NCBI GenBank assembly: GCA_910578395.1
Contig: CAJTPZ010000003.1
Span: 192,703-256,702 of the forward strand
Origin: an uncultured Muribaculaceae bacterium
GTDB lineage: Bacteria > Bacteroidota > Bacteroidia > Bacteroidales > Muribaculaceae
Direction of reading: 5' to 3'
Length of the DNA stretch: 64,000 bases
Shown here: positions 26,375 to 35,095 of the stretch, one piece after another
Position numbering within the stretch: position 1 is the first letter of the stretch
Layout of the letters: the number at the start of each line of letters is the position of its first letter
Notes under the pieces: generated by a model
Databases searched by the model: none
Seen by the model: the letters and a program-made list of their open reading frames with translations, nothing else
Told to the model about the DNA's origin: nothing
Position numbers and translations under genes: made by a program

Positions 26375-27169
26375 TTGAATTTGAAAAAATACATAGTTGT
26401 ATTTGTGTGCCTTTATATAGCTGGTATACACTTGGCCAATGGACAGGCTAAAACTGATCCAGATGATCCAGATACAGCAAGAATTGACAGCATAAAAGCT
26501 TATCTTGAGCGAGGTAAAGCGCTTCCCGACTCAATTCTAATAGGCCGAGAGCCGGTATTGCTTCCTTCGGAAGTAGACGAGGAGAGTTTTGAAATAAGGG
26601 GTGACAGCATGTATGTGCTTGCTTCTGATACATTTCCGATTTTAGAAGATCCGGAGTGGGAAAGACGCGAAGTTGTTTTCACGCCTGATCCGAAACGTGC
26701 GGTCTGGCTATCAGCGCTTTTCCCCGGATTAGGTCAGGTTTATAACAGGCGCTATTGGAAACTCCCTATTCTTGTAGGCGGCTATATGGGACTTGCCTAT
26801 GCGACATCCTGGAACAGCAGTATGCTTAAAGATTATACACAGGCTTACTCTGATATAATGGACAGCGATCCCACAACAAACAGCTACATGAATCTTTTTC
26901 CTAACAATGTGAAAGAAGAGGATCTTGACAAGACATGGCTAACAAATACGCTGAAATCCCGTAAGGACTATTTCAGACGAAACAGAGATCTATGTATTAT
27001 TGCAATTGTCGGGGTATATCTTGTAGCAATGGTCGATGCTTATGTCGATGCATCGCTCGCTCATTTTGATATTTCGCCGGATCTATCACTGCAATGGTCT
27101 CCAGCAGTAATTCAAGACGGACGTAACAAATTGCCGTCGGTAGGATTGCAATGGGCTTTGAATTTTTAG
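26375..27169 (+). CDS. DUF5683 membrane protein downstream of parB
   Basis: This 264-residue protein starts at TTG 26375 (an alternative TTG lies two codons later). It has a signal peptide (KKYIVVFVCLYIAGIHLANGQ) and then a proline/acid-rich extracytoplasmic stretch. The DUF5683 core follows, with AVWLSALFPGLGQVYNRRYWKLPI and hydrophobic helices near residues 108-150 and 205-225. The motif PGLGQVYN resembles TM2-type domains. In many Bacteroidetes this gene follows parB and precedes mltD and relA; here a convergent GH43 gene follows instead. Function unknown; an envelope role is inferred. Confidence 0.85.
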   Translation: MNLKKYIVVFVCLYIAGIHLANGQAKTDPDDPDTARIDSIKAYLERGKALPDSILIGREPVLLPSEVDEESFEIRGDSMYVLASDTFPILEDPEWERREVVFTPDPKRAVWLSALFPGLGQVYNRRYWKLPILVGGYMGLAYATSWNSSMLKDYTQAYSDIMDSDPTTNSYMNLFPNNVKEEDLDKTWLTNTLKSRKDYFRRNRDLCIIAIVGVYLVAMVDAYVDASLAHFDISPDLSLQWSPAVIQDGRNKLPSVGLQWALNF

Positions 27170-27187
27170 TGTTATCATAACTATAAC

Positions 27188-27226
27188 AAAAGGGTGTGGC
27201 TCAATGAACCACACCCTTTTGATTTT
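27188..27226. terminator. Bidirectional terminator between the DUF5683 and GH43 genes
   Basis: AAAAGGGTGTGG (27188-27199) pairs with CCACACCCTTTT (27209-27220) around a 9-nt loop; A- and T-rich flanks allow use by both convergent genes. Confidence 0.85.
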
Positions 27227-27243
27227 ATGAAATCCAATTATCA

Positions 27244-28227
27244 TCACTTAAACACCGGCGCTTTTTGAGGAGTGTGGGATGGAGAACCAGTTTCAATATA
27301 AGGCCAACCCTGCTCGTCCCAGAGGATTTTGTCAAGCCACATCATGCGTCCTTCTTTGGCACGCCCTTTGGTGTAGCCATGATAAAGATACCATGTATCA
27401 CCATTAGTATCAGTAGCTATCTGAGATCCATGCCCAGGCCCACGGGTAATGTTGTCACCTGAAATAACAAGCGTATAGCCGTTATCGATCATATCTTTGC
27501 CGTTATGATCGATAAAAGGTCCGGTAGGTGAGTCTGATCGACCTACACCAACATGATAGGTGCTATTGTCACCTTCGCAACAAGAACCGATAGAAGCAAA
27601 AAGATAATACTTTCCGTTGTGCTTGAAAATGTGGGAACCTTCAAAAGCCCTGCCGGCAACTTGCTTTTTCGAAGCACCGTCTTTCACCTTAAGAGTCTCG
27701 GGATCTAGCTCAATCATATATAATCCACTGAAACTTCCCCACAAAAGAAGCAGACGATTGTCGTCAGTAATAAAAAGTGAAGGATCAATGGAATTCTGAA
27801 CACCTATTTCATCACTTGTGAAAAGCTTACCCTGATCAATAAACGGACCGGTCGGCGTAGATGCTGTAGCAATTCCAAGACCGTTGAGATGCTCCTCTCC
27901 CCATTTCGACTGTGAATAAGTCAATACATATTTATCCCCGACTTTGGTTATGTCGGGCGCCCACAGATTACCTCCCGGAAGAAGTGAAGGACGTTTCTCC
28001 TTATCAGGAAATGCATTTGAAATATACTCCCAATCAACAAGATTGGACGAACGATAAATAGGGATGTCTCCTAATGGGCCTTGTGTGCAATAAGCATAGA
28101 AATTTCCATCATCAGCCTTTATAAAGGTAGGATCAGGAAAGTTTGACGATATCACAGGATTGGTGTAGTACTGGGCATAGGCTCCAAATGCCAAAGCGAC
28201 AAGCGGAACAAAAAGACGTCGTTTCAT
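27244..28227 (-). CDS. Glycoside hydrolase family 43 protein
   Basis: This 327-residue secreted five-bladed beta-propeller enzyme has a signal peptide at residues 1-18 (MKRRLFVPLVALAFGAYA). The GH43 catalytic residues are visible: general base Asp32 (NFPDPTF), the pKa-tuning Asp149 (NSIDPSLF) and general acid Glu197 (FEGSHIF), with NLWAPDI as a further family motif. GH43 enzymes are arabinofuranosidases, arabinanases or xylosidases; the single compact propeller suggests an arabinan- or arabinoxylan-type substrate, but this cannot be fixed from sequence alone. It is a lone gene with its own promoter, not inside a SusC/SusD locus. Confidence 0.92.
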   Translation of the reverse strand: MKRRLFVPLVALAFGAYAQYYTNPVISSNFPDPTFIKADDGNFYAYCTQGPLGDIPIYRSSNLVDWEYISNAFPDKEKRPSLLPGGNLWAPDITKVGDKYVLTYSQSKWGEEHLNGLGIATASTPTGPFIDQGKLFTSDEIGVQNSIDPSLFITDDNRLLLLWGSFSGLYMIELDPETLKVKDGASKKQVAGRAFEGSHIFKHNGKYYLFASIGSCCEGDNSTYHVGVGRSDSPTGPFIDHNGKDMIDNGYTLVISGDNITRGPGHGSQIATDTNGDTWYLYHGYTKGRAKEGRMMWLDKILWDEQGWPYIETGSPSHTPQKAPVFK

Positions 28228-28260
28228 GGAAAAACTCTAAATGTATATTTATATTCTTTT

Positions 28261-28268
28261 CAAATATA
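28261..28268 (-). promoter_or_regulatory. -7 box of the GH43 gene
   Basis: The minus strand reads TATATTTG, a full TAnnTTTG match 33 nt upstream of the GH43 start, with a weak TTCG about 20 nt further upstream. Confidence 0.5.
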
Positions 28269-28385
28269 ATAATGTTTTCTTTATTTTGCGAATATGAAAA
28301 CTCAATTTTACTTCCCGGAGATTAATATAAATCCTTATATTTAGCTGCAATCTTTATTTGATCAAGATAATAAACAATCCAATAG

Positions 28386-28814
28386 ATGATGAAACATAGT
28401 CACCAAAATATAATCGACATACTCAATCGTGAAAAATGCTCATGTGTAATTGAAAGTGTAAATGGGGAGATTTATATAGGATATGATAGGGGAGTGACGG
28501 ATCTGCTATCTTTGTTGAATAACAATCAGACCATACTTCATGGGGCTTTTATCGCGGATAAGGTTGTCGGTAAAGGAGCCGCTGCCATTATGATACTTGG
28601 CAGCGTAGGTGGAATATATGCTGACGTCATAAGCCGTCAGGCACTTCAATTAATAGAAGACGCCGGCATTGATTTAGAATATAGAATACTTACAGACAAT
28701 ATTATAAACAGAGCCGGTACGGATATCTGTCCGATTGAAAAGCTTTGTGCAGACTGCAAAACTGCACAAGAATGTTTACCTCACATTACAGACTTCGTAG
28801 CCAAAATTAAATAA
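28386..28814 (+). CDS. DUF1893 protein (cytidine-deaminase-like fold)
   Basis: This 142-residue soluble protein carries the DUF1893 core: HGAFIADKVVGKGAAAIM, then ISRQALQLIEDAGI, and the ITDNIINRAGTDICPIE-type ending (here LTDNIINRAG). The family is related to the cytidine-deaminase superfamily but lacks a clear zinc deaminase motif. The C-terminus has four clustered cysteines (CPIEKLCADCKTAQEC, from about residue 118), which could bind a metal. The start is the first ATG of ATGATG. It is single, upstream of pgk; role unknown. Confidence 0.8.
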   Translation: MMKHSHQNIIDILNREKCSCVIESVNGEIYIGYDRGVTDLLSLLNNNQTILHGAFIADKVVGKGAAAIMILGSVGGIYADVISRQALQLIEDAGIDLEYRILTDNIINRAGTDICPIEKLCADCKTAQECLPHITDFVAKIK

Positions 28815-28892
28815 GCAAATGCATTTATACTCTTTTAGTAATTTATAATGCAAAATAAAAGGGGAGTGGAAGCTAATCTAAAAGATTTTAGT

Positions 28893-28900
28893 TAAATTTG
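28893..28900 (+). promoter_or_regulatory. -7 box of pgk
   Basis: TAAATTTG is a full TAnnTTTG match, 33 nt before the ATG at 28934. It lies inside the upstream extension of the open frame and so argues for the 28934 start. Confidence 0.6.
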
Positions 28901-28933
28901 TGGCAAAGACAAAACGTAAAAAACTTTTTTGCG

Positions 28934-30184
28934 ATGACAATCGACAATTACAATTTCAACGGCAAGAAAGCTATCGTGCGCGTTGACTTCAATGTGCCTC
29001 TGGATGAGAATGGCAAAGTAACAGATGACACCCGTATACGTGGTGCGCTTCCTACCCTCAAGAAAATCCTTGAAGATGGCGGCAGTCTTATCATCATGAG
29101 TCATATGGGTAAACCTAAAGGTAAAGTTAACGCCAAGTTTTCTCTTGCTCAAATTAAAGATGACGTAGCCAAGGCACTTGGCCGTGATGTAAAGTTTGCT
29201 CCTGACTGCGCTGACGCCTCGGAAGCCGCTGCAAATCTTAAGCCCGGAGAAGTTCTCCTGCTTGAGAATCTTCGTTTCTATCCTGAGGAAGAAGGTAAGC
29301 CAGTGGGAATTGACAAGGAAGATCCCGCTTATGAGGCAGCCAAGAAAGAAATGAAAGAGCGTCAGAAAGAATTTGCAAAGAAGCTCGCCTCGTATGCCGA
29401 TGTTTATGTGAATGATGCCTTTGGCACAGCTCACCGCAAACATGCATCGACAGCTGTTATTGCAGACAGTTTCGACGCTGATGACAAAATGCTTGGCTAT
29501 CTCATGGAGAAAGAAGTCAATGCAGTTGACAACATCCTGAGCAACATACAGCGCCCATTCACCGCTATCATGGGCGGATCGAAAGTATCGACAAAAATCG
29601 GCATTATCGAGAACCTTATGGATAAGGTTGATAATCTGATCCTTTGCGGAGGCATGACTTATACATTCGCAAAAGCTCAGGGAGGTAAAGTCGGCATGTC
29701 GATCTGTGAGGACGACAAACTTGACCTCGCGTTGGATATCATAAAAAAGGCAAAAGAAAAAGGTGTAAATCTGGTACTTGGTTCTGACTGTGTTGCAGCT
29801 GATGCATTCAGCAATGATGCAAATACTCAGATTGTATCTGTAATGGATATTCCCGAAGGCTGGGAAGGTCTGGATGCAGGTCCCGAGACTCGTGAGGCAT
29901 TTAAGGCTGTTATCAAAAACGCCAAGACTATCCTTTGGAATGGTCCGGCCGGAGTATTTGAATTTGATAACTTCACAGCAGGTAGCCGCGCTATTGCCGA
30001 TGCAATTGTAGAGGCTACCGACAATGGTGCATTCTCTCTTGTCGGCGGTGGTGATTCTGTGGCTTGTGTAAACAAATTCGGCCTTTCAGATCAGGTAAGC
30101 TATGTATCGACTGGCGGAGGCGCACTCCTTGAAGCCATCGAGGGCAAGATTCTTCCCGGTATCGCAGCTATCAAAGGCAAATAA
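28934..30184 (+). CDS. pgk: Phosphoglycerate kinase
   Basis: The ATG at 28934 gives 416 residues, the normal length. The enzyme makes ATP from 1,3-bisphosphoglycerate in glycolysis. Recognisable motifs are KKAIVRVDFNVPLDENG at the N-terminus, SHMGKPKG, the GGSKVSTKIGIIENL segment and the nucleotide-binding GGGDSVACVNKFG followed by STGGGALLEAIEGK. It has a short insertion (EEGKPVGIDKEDPAYEAAKKEMKE) found in Bacteroidetes enzymes. The gene is monocistronic with its own promoter and terminator. Confidence 0.97.
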   Translation: MTIDNYNFNGKKAIVRVDFNVPLDENGKVTDDTRIRGALPTLKKILEDGGSLIIMSHMGKPKGKVNAKFSLAQIKDDVAKALGRDVKFAPDCADASEAAANLKPGEVLLLENLRFYPEEEGKPVGIDKEDPAYEAAKKEMKERQKEFAKKLASYADVYVNDAFGTAHRKHASTAVIADSFDADDKMLGYLMEKEVNAVDNILSNIQRPFTAIMGGSKVSTKIGIIENLMDKVDNLILCGGMTYTFAKAQGGKVGMSICEDDKLDLALDIIKKAKEKGVNLVLGSDCVAADAFSNDANTQIVSVMDIPEGWEGLDAGPETREAFKAVIKNAKTILWNGPAGVFEFDNFTAGSRAIADAIVEATDNGAFSLVGGGDSVACVNKFGLSDQVSYVSTGGGALLEAIEGKILPGIAAIKGK

Positions 30185-30219
30185 GTTTACCATACTGTAG
30201 GAAATTATATTTTAGTATA

Positions 30220-30262
30220 ACGGTCATTATGTTTAAATACATAGTGACCGTTCTTTATATTT
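30220..30262 (+). terminator. pgk terminator
   Basis: ACGGTCATTATGT (30220-30232) pairs with ACATAGTGACCGT (30239-30251; one G-T pair) around a 6-nt loop and is followed by TCTTTATATTT. Confidence 0.8.
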
Positions 30263-31154
30263 ATGAATAAAAAACATTGTCTAAGCTATAGGCAGAAAGT
30301 ATGCATGACGTTTCGAACATAATGCATATTATGTTAAATAGGATATTGGGGCAAGTAGGAGATTATACAAATCAGTCCTAATTCGATCAACTTACACACC
30401 CTTTTTTCATGACTCTATTCGTAAATATAAAAAATATGAATCCACACACAAACGCATCACCAAATATCCACATTTAAGAATAATCTTTATTATCTGGAAT
30501 TTTTGAATTCTATAAATTTCTAATATCATCAAACAATACATGGAGAAAAACCATTGCACGATTTCGTGCATTAAGGTTAAAACCGTTTCTTATTCATTTC
30601 GATATCTACGGCTGCCTCTTTTTGAGTCTATTAATATCTTCCCCCCTTATTACACTCATAAATGAAATCTCTTAGAAGCTTGCCTGTATAGTGTAAAAAT
30701 CACCATAAATCGCAATCCTTCTGCCATAAATTCATATATTTCAGCAGGATCCCCCCTGCAATGCCACATATGAGGACAAAGAAGTCTACCATATCCTTTA
30801 CCCACTTCATATCACTTCATATTTTGCGGTATCAATAAGTCGTCAAAGCCAATTGCATATCTGTAATTACCTCAGAATCACTTTCGACTATTCACATATA
30901 ATTATTGTTTCTTGTTACCAAATGAAATGTCATATTATATTGCTTATTATTTGTTTGATCAAATGATTAGATTATTGACGCTTTACACTAAGTCATTATA
31001 AAACAGTCTATTTCCACAACTTACGCTTTGAAACTCTCAGTGAGTTTTTATATGTCCCGATAATATGCTGCAATTTTTTAAATTAAACATTCTAAAAGCT
31101 TTATAACATCACCAATTTTAACACATATTGGATATGACATTGCGTTAGAAATAA
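30263..31154. other. Gene-free stretch with several inverted repeats
   Basis: About 900 nt of AT-rich sequence between pgk and the lipoprotein gene contain no supported reading frame on either strand. Three short inverted repeats stand out: AACATAAT-GCAT-ATTATGTT (30316-30335), TGCACGA-TT-TCGTGCA (30555-30570) and a weak stem AAACTC/GAGTTT followed by TT (31031-31049). It could be a decayed gene, a regulatory region for the downstream pair, or hold an unrecognised small RNA. Confidence 0.4.
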
Positions 31155-31162
31155 TATATTTG
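31155..31162 (+). promoter_or_regulatory. -7 box of the lipoprotein/PagL-like pair
   Basis: TATATTTG is a full TAnnTTTG match, 52 nt before the ATG at 31215. No clear -33 TTTG is seen. Confidence 0.5.
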
Positions 31163-31214
31163 CAAAATATAACCCAATTATTAATAATTTAAAGCAACCG
31201 GACTGTCATTAAAA

Positions 31215-32129
31215 ATGAAAATATTTGGATCTATAGTTTTTTCATTGATTATATCATTAGTGATATCTGCTTGCAATAGCGACGTGTTTATTGATGGTCC
31301 GGACTCCCCTACTGAAAAAGAATTCTATATTGAAGGTGATGGAGGCGAGATATCATTTAAAATCAGTAGAAAAGGCCTTGTTAGAATTTCTATTGATCAT
31401 GTAAGTGATGACAGGGGATACACTTATTACAACAGTAACGGTGAGGAAATTCCTGAGAAAAGTCCGGTATCGGAGCTTGCCAGAATACACTATGAAAACA
31501 GGTGGATTATGTATGATGTGGAAATCGAGGGAGACAAACTTACATTCAAGAGCATTGAAAATTGTCAGGACATTTTAAATCACACAATACGGCTTGAGTA
31601 TGATTATACAACAAGGTTTATTCTTGTAAATACAACTGCCGGCCTCCAGACAGAAGTTCTCAGGGTCGAGTACGATAAGACACTGGGAAATATTGACAAT
31701 TCTCAAACTCGCACAAAAACATTGACGGTCAATAATAGTTCTTCAAATCCGACAACAATAGGCATCAAGCCATACATTGGCATACAATCAGCCGGAATTG
31801 TAGAACCAGAAGAAAGATGGGCAAGATATCTGAAATTAAAAATGCCGGTACCTACATTTGTGGAAGGGAAATGGCTGCTGACTGATGACAAGGAGATAAC
31901 ACTCGCTTCATCACTATATTATTTCACGCCTGACTGGGATATATCAACCGATGTTGAAATACCCGCGAATAAAAAGGCCGATATACTGACTACAGTCACA
32001 ATGTCGAAATTGAATGCACATGGAATGATTGAATATGTCAACCCCATTTCCGAACGTCATTTCACCACATCGTTTACATGTACATTTGTTGAGCCTATAG
32101 ACTACGATATCAATCTTATCTATGAATAA
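31215..32129 (+). CDS. Predicted lipoprotein of unknown function
   Basis: This 304-residue protein begins with a type II signal peptide and lipobox (LVISAC, Cys20 as the acylated residue). The mature part is beta-rich. Residues about 35-60 (FYIEGDGGEISFKIS) look like the opening strand of a BACON- or Ig-like domain, and a second similar sandwich seems to cover residues 150-300. I cannot assign a family. It overlaps the following PagL-like gene by 8 nt, so the two are translationally coupled and probably act together at the outer membrane. Confidence 0.7.
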   Translation: MKIFGSIVFSLIISLVISACNSDVFIDGPDSPTEKEFYIEGDGGEISFKISRKGLVRISIDHVSDDRGYTYYNSNGEEIPEKSPVSELARIHYENRWIMYDVEIEGDKLTFKSIENCQDILNHTIRLEYDYTTRFILVNTTAGLQTEVLRVEYDKTLGNIDNSQTRTKTLTVNNSSSNPTTIGIKPYIGIQSAGIVEPEERWARYLKLKMPVPTFVEGKWLLTDDKEITLASSLYYFTPDWDISTDVEIPANKKADILTTVTMSKLNAHGMIEYVNPISERHFTTSFTCTFVEPIDYDINLIYE

Positions 32130-33315
32130 AAAAAGATTTTGGACGGCTCTGACAGCTGTATTGATGCTGTTTATTTCGACTTATGCAGAAGAAAATATCA
32201 CTCTTGCCAATGTTTTTGGCAGACCTTTGCAATGGTGTGTCGGAGTTGAAACATCTCCGGCTTTTGTGCCTGGTACTACGGCTTTCCTTAAAGGTACCAA
32301 TCCGAAGAACTCGGCCGTTCACAACAGTTTATCAGGTACACTGAGAACAAATTTCAGTTTCGATAAAAACAGTCATGACGGTTCGTTGTATACCAATGTT
32401 TACCAAGGTATAGGAATCGGAGCATTATCATTTTTTCATCATAATCTTATGGGTACCCCGATATCGGCCCATGTATTTCAAGGAGCTCCCATATTACATC
32501 TGAATAACCGGCTATGGCTCGGCTATGAATGGAAATTCGGTGCTGCTATGGGATGGAAAAAATATGATGTAAATACCGCTGGGAGCAATGCTCCTGTCAG
32601 CACATCGGTAACAGCACACATGGCATTCGGATTAAGACTCAATTACTCTCTGTCTGCAAACTGGCTTATGACATTAGGAATAGAAGCAAGCCACTATTCC
32701 AACGGTAACACATCAATTCCCAATGCAGGAGTAAATTCTATAGGAGCAATTGCTGGTGTTTCATATCTTTTAAATGCTCCAAAAGAGAAAAAGCATCATT
32801 CTAAATTTGAGCCGGATACTGATAATCATACGAAATGGTTTTATGACATCATGGTTTACGGATCTTGGCGCAAAAAAGTAGTTTGCGTTGGGTCTATTCC
32901 ACAAATAATACCTGGACGTTTTGGTGTATTGGGGTTCCAATTTTCTCCTATGCGGAAACTTAACCGATGGATCGCTGCCGGAGTTGCTCTCGATGTTCAA
33001 TATGATGAAAGTGCCGGTATCGCACCTTATTGGGTGGAAGGCAGTTTTCATGATAATGTAAAATTCTATCGCCCTCCTTTTATAAAACAACTCAGTACCG
33101 GTTTGTCAGCTCATGCAGAACTGATAATGCCAATTTTTGCTATCAACGCAGGGCTTGGATTCGACATATTGAATCCCAAAGGCAATAAAAGGTTCTATCA
33201 GTCATTGACTTTGAAAACATTTGTGGTGCGTAATGTGTATCTCAACGTTGGTTATCGGCTTGGCAATTTCAACGATCCGCAAAATCTCATGCTCGGATTA
33301 GGAATCAGATTATAA
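32122..33315 (+). CDS. Acyloxyacyl hydrolase / lipid A 3-O-deacylase (PagL)-like outer-membrane protein
   Basis: This 397-residue protein has a signal peptide (about residues 1-22) and many amphipathic strands of an outer-membrane beta-barrel. The motif ASHYSNGNTSIPNAGVN (residues 189-205) matches the PagL-type active-site segment, with His191 and Ser193 at the catalytic spacing; the position of the third PagL catalytic residue (Glu) appears to be Asn205. PagL removes the 3-linked acyl chain of lipid A. At nearly 400 residues it is much longer than Proteobacterial PagL, as usual for Bacteroidetes members. Substrate is inferred. Confidence 0.75.
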   Translation: MNKKRFWTALTAVLMLFISTYAEENITLANVFGRPLQWCVGVETSPAFVPGTTAFLKGTNPKNSAVHNSLSGTLRTNFSFDKNSHDGSLYTNVYQGIGIGALSFFHHNLMGTPISAHVFQGAPILHLNNRLWLGYEWKFGAAMGWKKYDVNTAGSNAPVSTSVTAHMAFGLRLNYSLSANWLMTLGIEASHYSNGNTSIPNAGVNSIGAIAGVSYLLNAPKEKKHHSKFEPDTDNHTKWFYDIMVYGSWRKKVVCVGSIPQIIPGRFGVLGFQFSPMRKLNRWIAAGVALDVQYDESAGIAPYWVEGSFHDNVKFYRPPFIKQLSTGLSAHAELIMPIFAINAGLGFDILNPKGNKRFYQSLTLKTFVVRNVYLNVGYRLGNFNDPQNLMLGLGIRL

Positions 33316-33362
33316 AATCCATACAGATTTTGATGTAATCTATATTAAATAATTGTCGGCTG

Positions 33363-33396
33363 TTTGACGTATAATTGGTGCTTTTGATTATTTTTG
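33363..33396 (+). promoter_or_regulatory. Promoter of the gcv operon
   Basis: TTTG (33363-33366), 22-nt spacer and TATTTTTG (33389-33396); the leader of about 40 nt is too short to hold a glycine riboswitch, and none is seen upstream. Confidence 0.65.
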
Positions 33397-33439
33397 CAAA
33401 CAAACATAAACAACTACCATATCAATACCACACCTACAC

Positions 33440-34537
33440 ATGGATCAGAACAAACGTACGTGTCTATATGACAGTCACGTGAAACTTGGCGCTCAGATCA
33501 GCCCTTTTGGCGGATTCGACATGCCAATCCAGTACAAGGGAATCGTAGAAGAACACAATGCAGTGAGAGAAGCATGCGGCATGTTTGACGTTTCCCATAT
33601 GGGAGAAGTCGCGGTGACAGGTCCTGAAGCAGAACGTTTTGTCAACTATATATTTACGAACGATCTTACAGGTGCGCCTACAGGCAAATGCTACTATGGC
33701 ATGATGCTTCATCCTTCCGGAGGTACAGTTGACGATCTTATAGTGTATAAACGAGGAGATAATGATTTCTTCTTGGTAATAAATGCTGCAAATATCGATA
33801 AGGATGTGACATGGATAACAAGTCATGCCACCGGATTTGATGTAAAAATCGATCATCAAAGCGATCTTTATGGAGAAATAGCCATTCAAGGTCCAAAAGC
33901 CGAATCAATTATTATCGAAGAGCTTAATCTACCTGTTGCCGACCTCGAGTTCTACAGTTTCTCCACCTATGAATATAATGGTGATCAGATTATCATAAGC
34001 CGGACCGGTTATACCGGAGAAGATGGTTTCGAGATTTATGCAAGCAATGCCACAACGCAAAAAATATGGGACACACTGATATCCACCGGTCGTGTTGAAC
34101 CATGTGGCCTGGGTTGCCGCGACACACTGCGTTTTGAGGTTGGACTCCCCCTCTATGGAGATGAACTTGCCGATGACATAACACCTATAGAAGCCGGTCT
34201 TGGTATTTTCGTGAAACTTGACAAACCGGATTTTATCGGAAAAGACGCTATTGCAGCACAAAAAGCAGAAGGCGTAAAACGTAAACTTGTCGGTATCGAA
34301 CTTCAAGACCGTGCAATACCTCGCCACGGTTATGAGATACTGAATGCCGATGACGAAGTAGTCGGCCATGTCACTACTGGCTATCATGCAATATCTGTCG
34401 ACAAAAGCATCGCAATGGCACTTGTAGATGCAAAATATGCAGCACTCGGTACAGAACTCAAAGTGCGTATACGCCGCAAAACCTTTCCTGCGGTAGTTGT
34501 AAAAAAGAAATTCTATAAAAAGAGCTACAAACAGTAA
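33440..34537 (+). CDS. gcvT: Glycine cleavage system T protein (aminomethyltransferase)
   Basis: This 365-residue tetrahydrofolate-dependent enzyme takes the aminomethyl group from the lipoylated H protein, releasing ammonia and making methylene-THF. Signature segments include the N-terminal GAQISPFGGFDMPIQYKGI, FDVSHMGEV, RTGYTGEDGFEIY and GLGCRDTLRFEVGLPLYG, all family-typical and in order. It is the first gene of the gcvT-gcvH-gcvPA-gcvPB-lpd operon, with gcvH 57 nt downstream. Length is standard. Confidence 0.97.
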   Translation: MDQNKRTCLYDSHVKLGAQISPFGGFDMPIQYKGIVEEHNAVREACGMFDVSHMGEVAVTGPEAERFVNYIFTNDLTGAPTGKCYYGMMLHPSGGTVDDLIVYKRGDNDFFLVINAANIDKDVTWITSHATGFDVKIDHQSDLYGEIAIQGPKAESIIIEELNLPVADLEFYSFSTYEYNGDQIIISRTGYTGEDGFEIYASNATTQKIWDTLISTGRVEPCGLGCRDTLRFEVGLPLYGDELADDITPIEAGLGIFVKLDKPDFIGKDAIAAQKAEGVKRKLVGIELQDRAIPRHGYEILNADDEVVGHVTTGYHAISVDKSIAMALVDAKYAALGTELKVRIRRKTFPAVVVKKKFYKKSYKQ

Positions 34538-34594
34538 ATCAACAAAGTAGTTCAACAATCACAGATAATAAAAACAAGATACAATATATCGATC

Positions 34595-34972
34595 ATGAGC
34601 AAAATCTACTACTCCCCTTCTCACGAGTATATCCGTGTAGAAGAAGACGGCACTGGTTTCATCGGCATCAGCGATTTCGCACAGCATCAGCTTGGCAATG
34701 TTGTTTATGTAGACATGCCGGAAGAAGGAGACGAAATCACTGCCGGAGAGGACTTCGGAGCAATAGAAAGTGTTAAGGCGGCAAGTGACCTTATCGCTCC
34801 TGTAAGCGGAACAGTAATTGCTGTAAATGAAGCTCTTGAAGATAATCCTCGTCTTGTCAATGAAGACGCTATGACAAATTGGATCATCAAGGTCGAGATC
34901 TCAGATTCTACAGAGCTTGACACCCTTCTTGATGAAGAAGCTTACAAAGCTCTTTGTGAGAACGAACATTGA
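34595..34972 (+). CDS. gcvH: Glycine cleavage system H protein
   Basis: This 125-residue lipoyl carrier shuttles the aminomethyl intermediate between the P, T and L proteins. The lipoyl-accepting lysine is Lys61 in GAIESVKAASD, flanked by the usual hammerhead fold motifs (FAQHQLGNVVYVDMPEEGD and NWIIKVEI). It is the second gene of the operon. A large hairpin (34995-35047) lies between it and gcvPA. Confidence 0.97.
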   Translation: MSKIYYSPSHEYIRVEEDGTGFIGISDFAQHQLGNVVYVDMPEEGDEITAGEDFGAIESVKAASDLIAPVSGTVIAVNEALEDNPRLVNEDAMTNWIIKVEISDSTELDTLLDEEAYKALCENEH

Positions 34973-34994
34973 TATTTTCCTAAAAACACCTCAA

Positions 34995-35047
34995 AATTCC
35001 CGCGTTTACCACCCCAGTTGAAAAAACGACGGTGGTGCGCGGGAATT
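34995..35047 (+). promoter_or_regulatory. Large inverted repeat between gcvH and gcvPA
   Basis: AATTCCCGCG (34995-35004) pairs with CGCGGGAATT (35038-35047), and inside it ACCACC (35008-35013) pairs with GGTGGT (35031-35036). No T-tract follows, so it is not an ordinary terminator. It may be an mRNA processing or stabilising structure that sets the gcvH to gcvP ratio. Confidence 0.65.
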
Positions 35048-35095
35048 GCACATAAGGAGATACAATCATCTCATATCCACAGAATAGAATCAGAC

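Noticed and set aside
33316..33439. Possible glycine riboswitch before gcvT
   Set aside because: The region after the predicted promoter is only about 40 nt long and lacks the expected paired helices.
33929..34558. 209-codon minus-strand frame over gcvT
   Set aside because: It is antisense to gcvT and rich in Cys, Phe and Tyr, as expected from a shadow frame.
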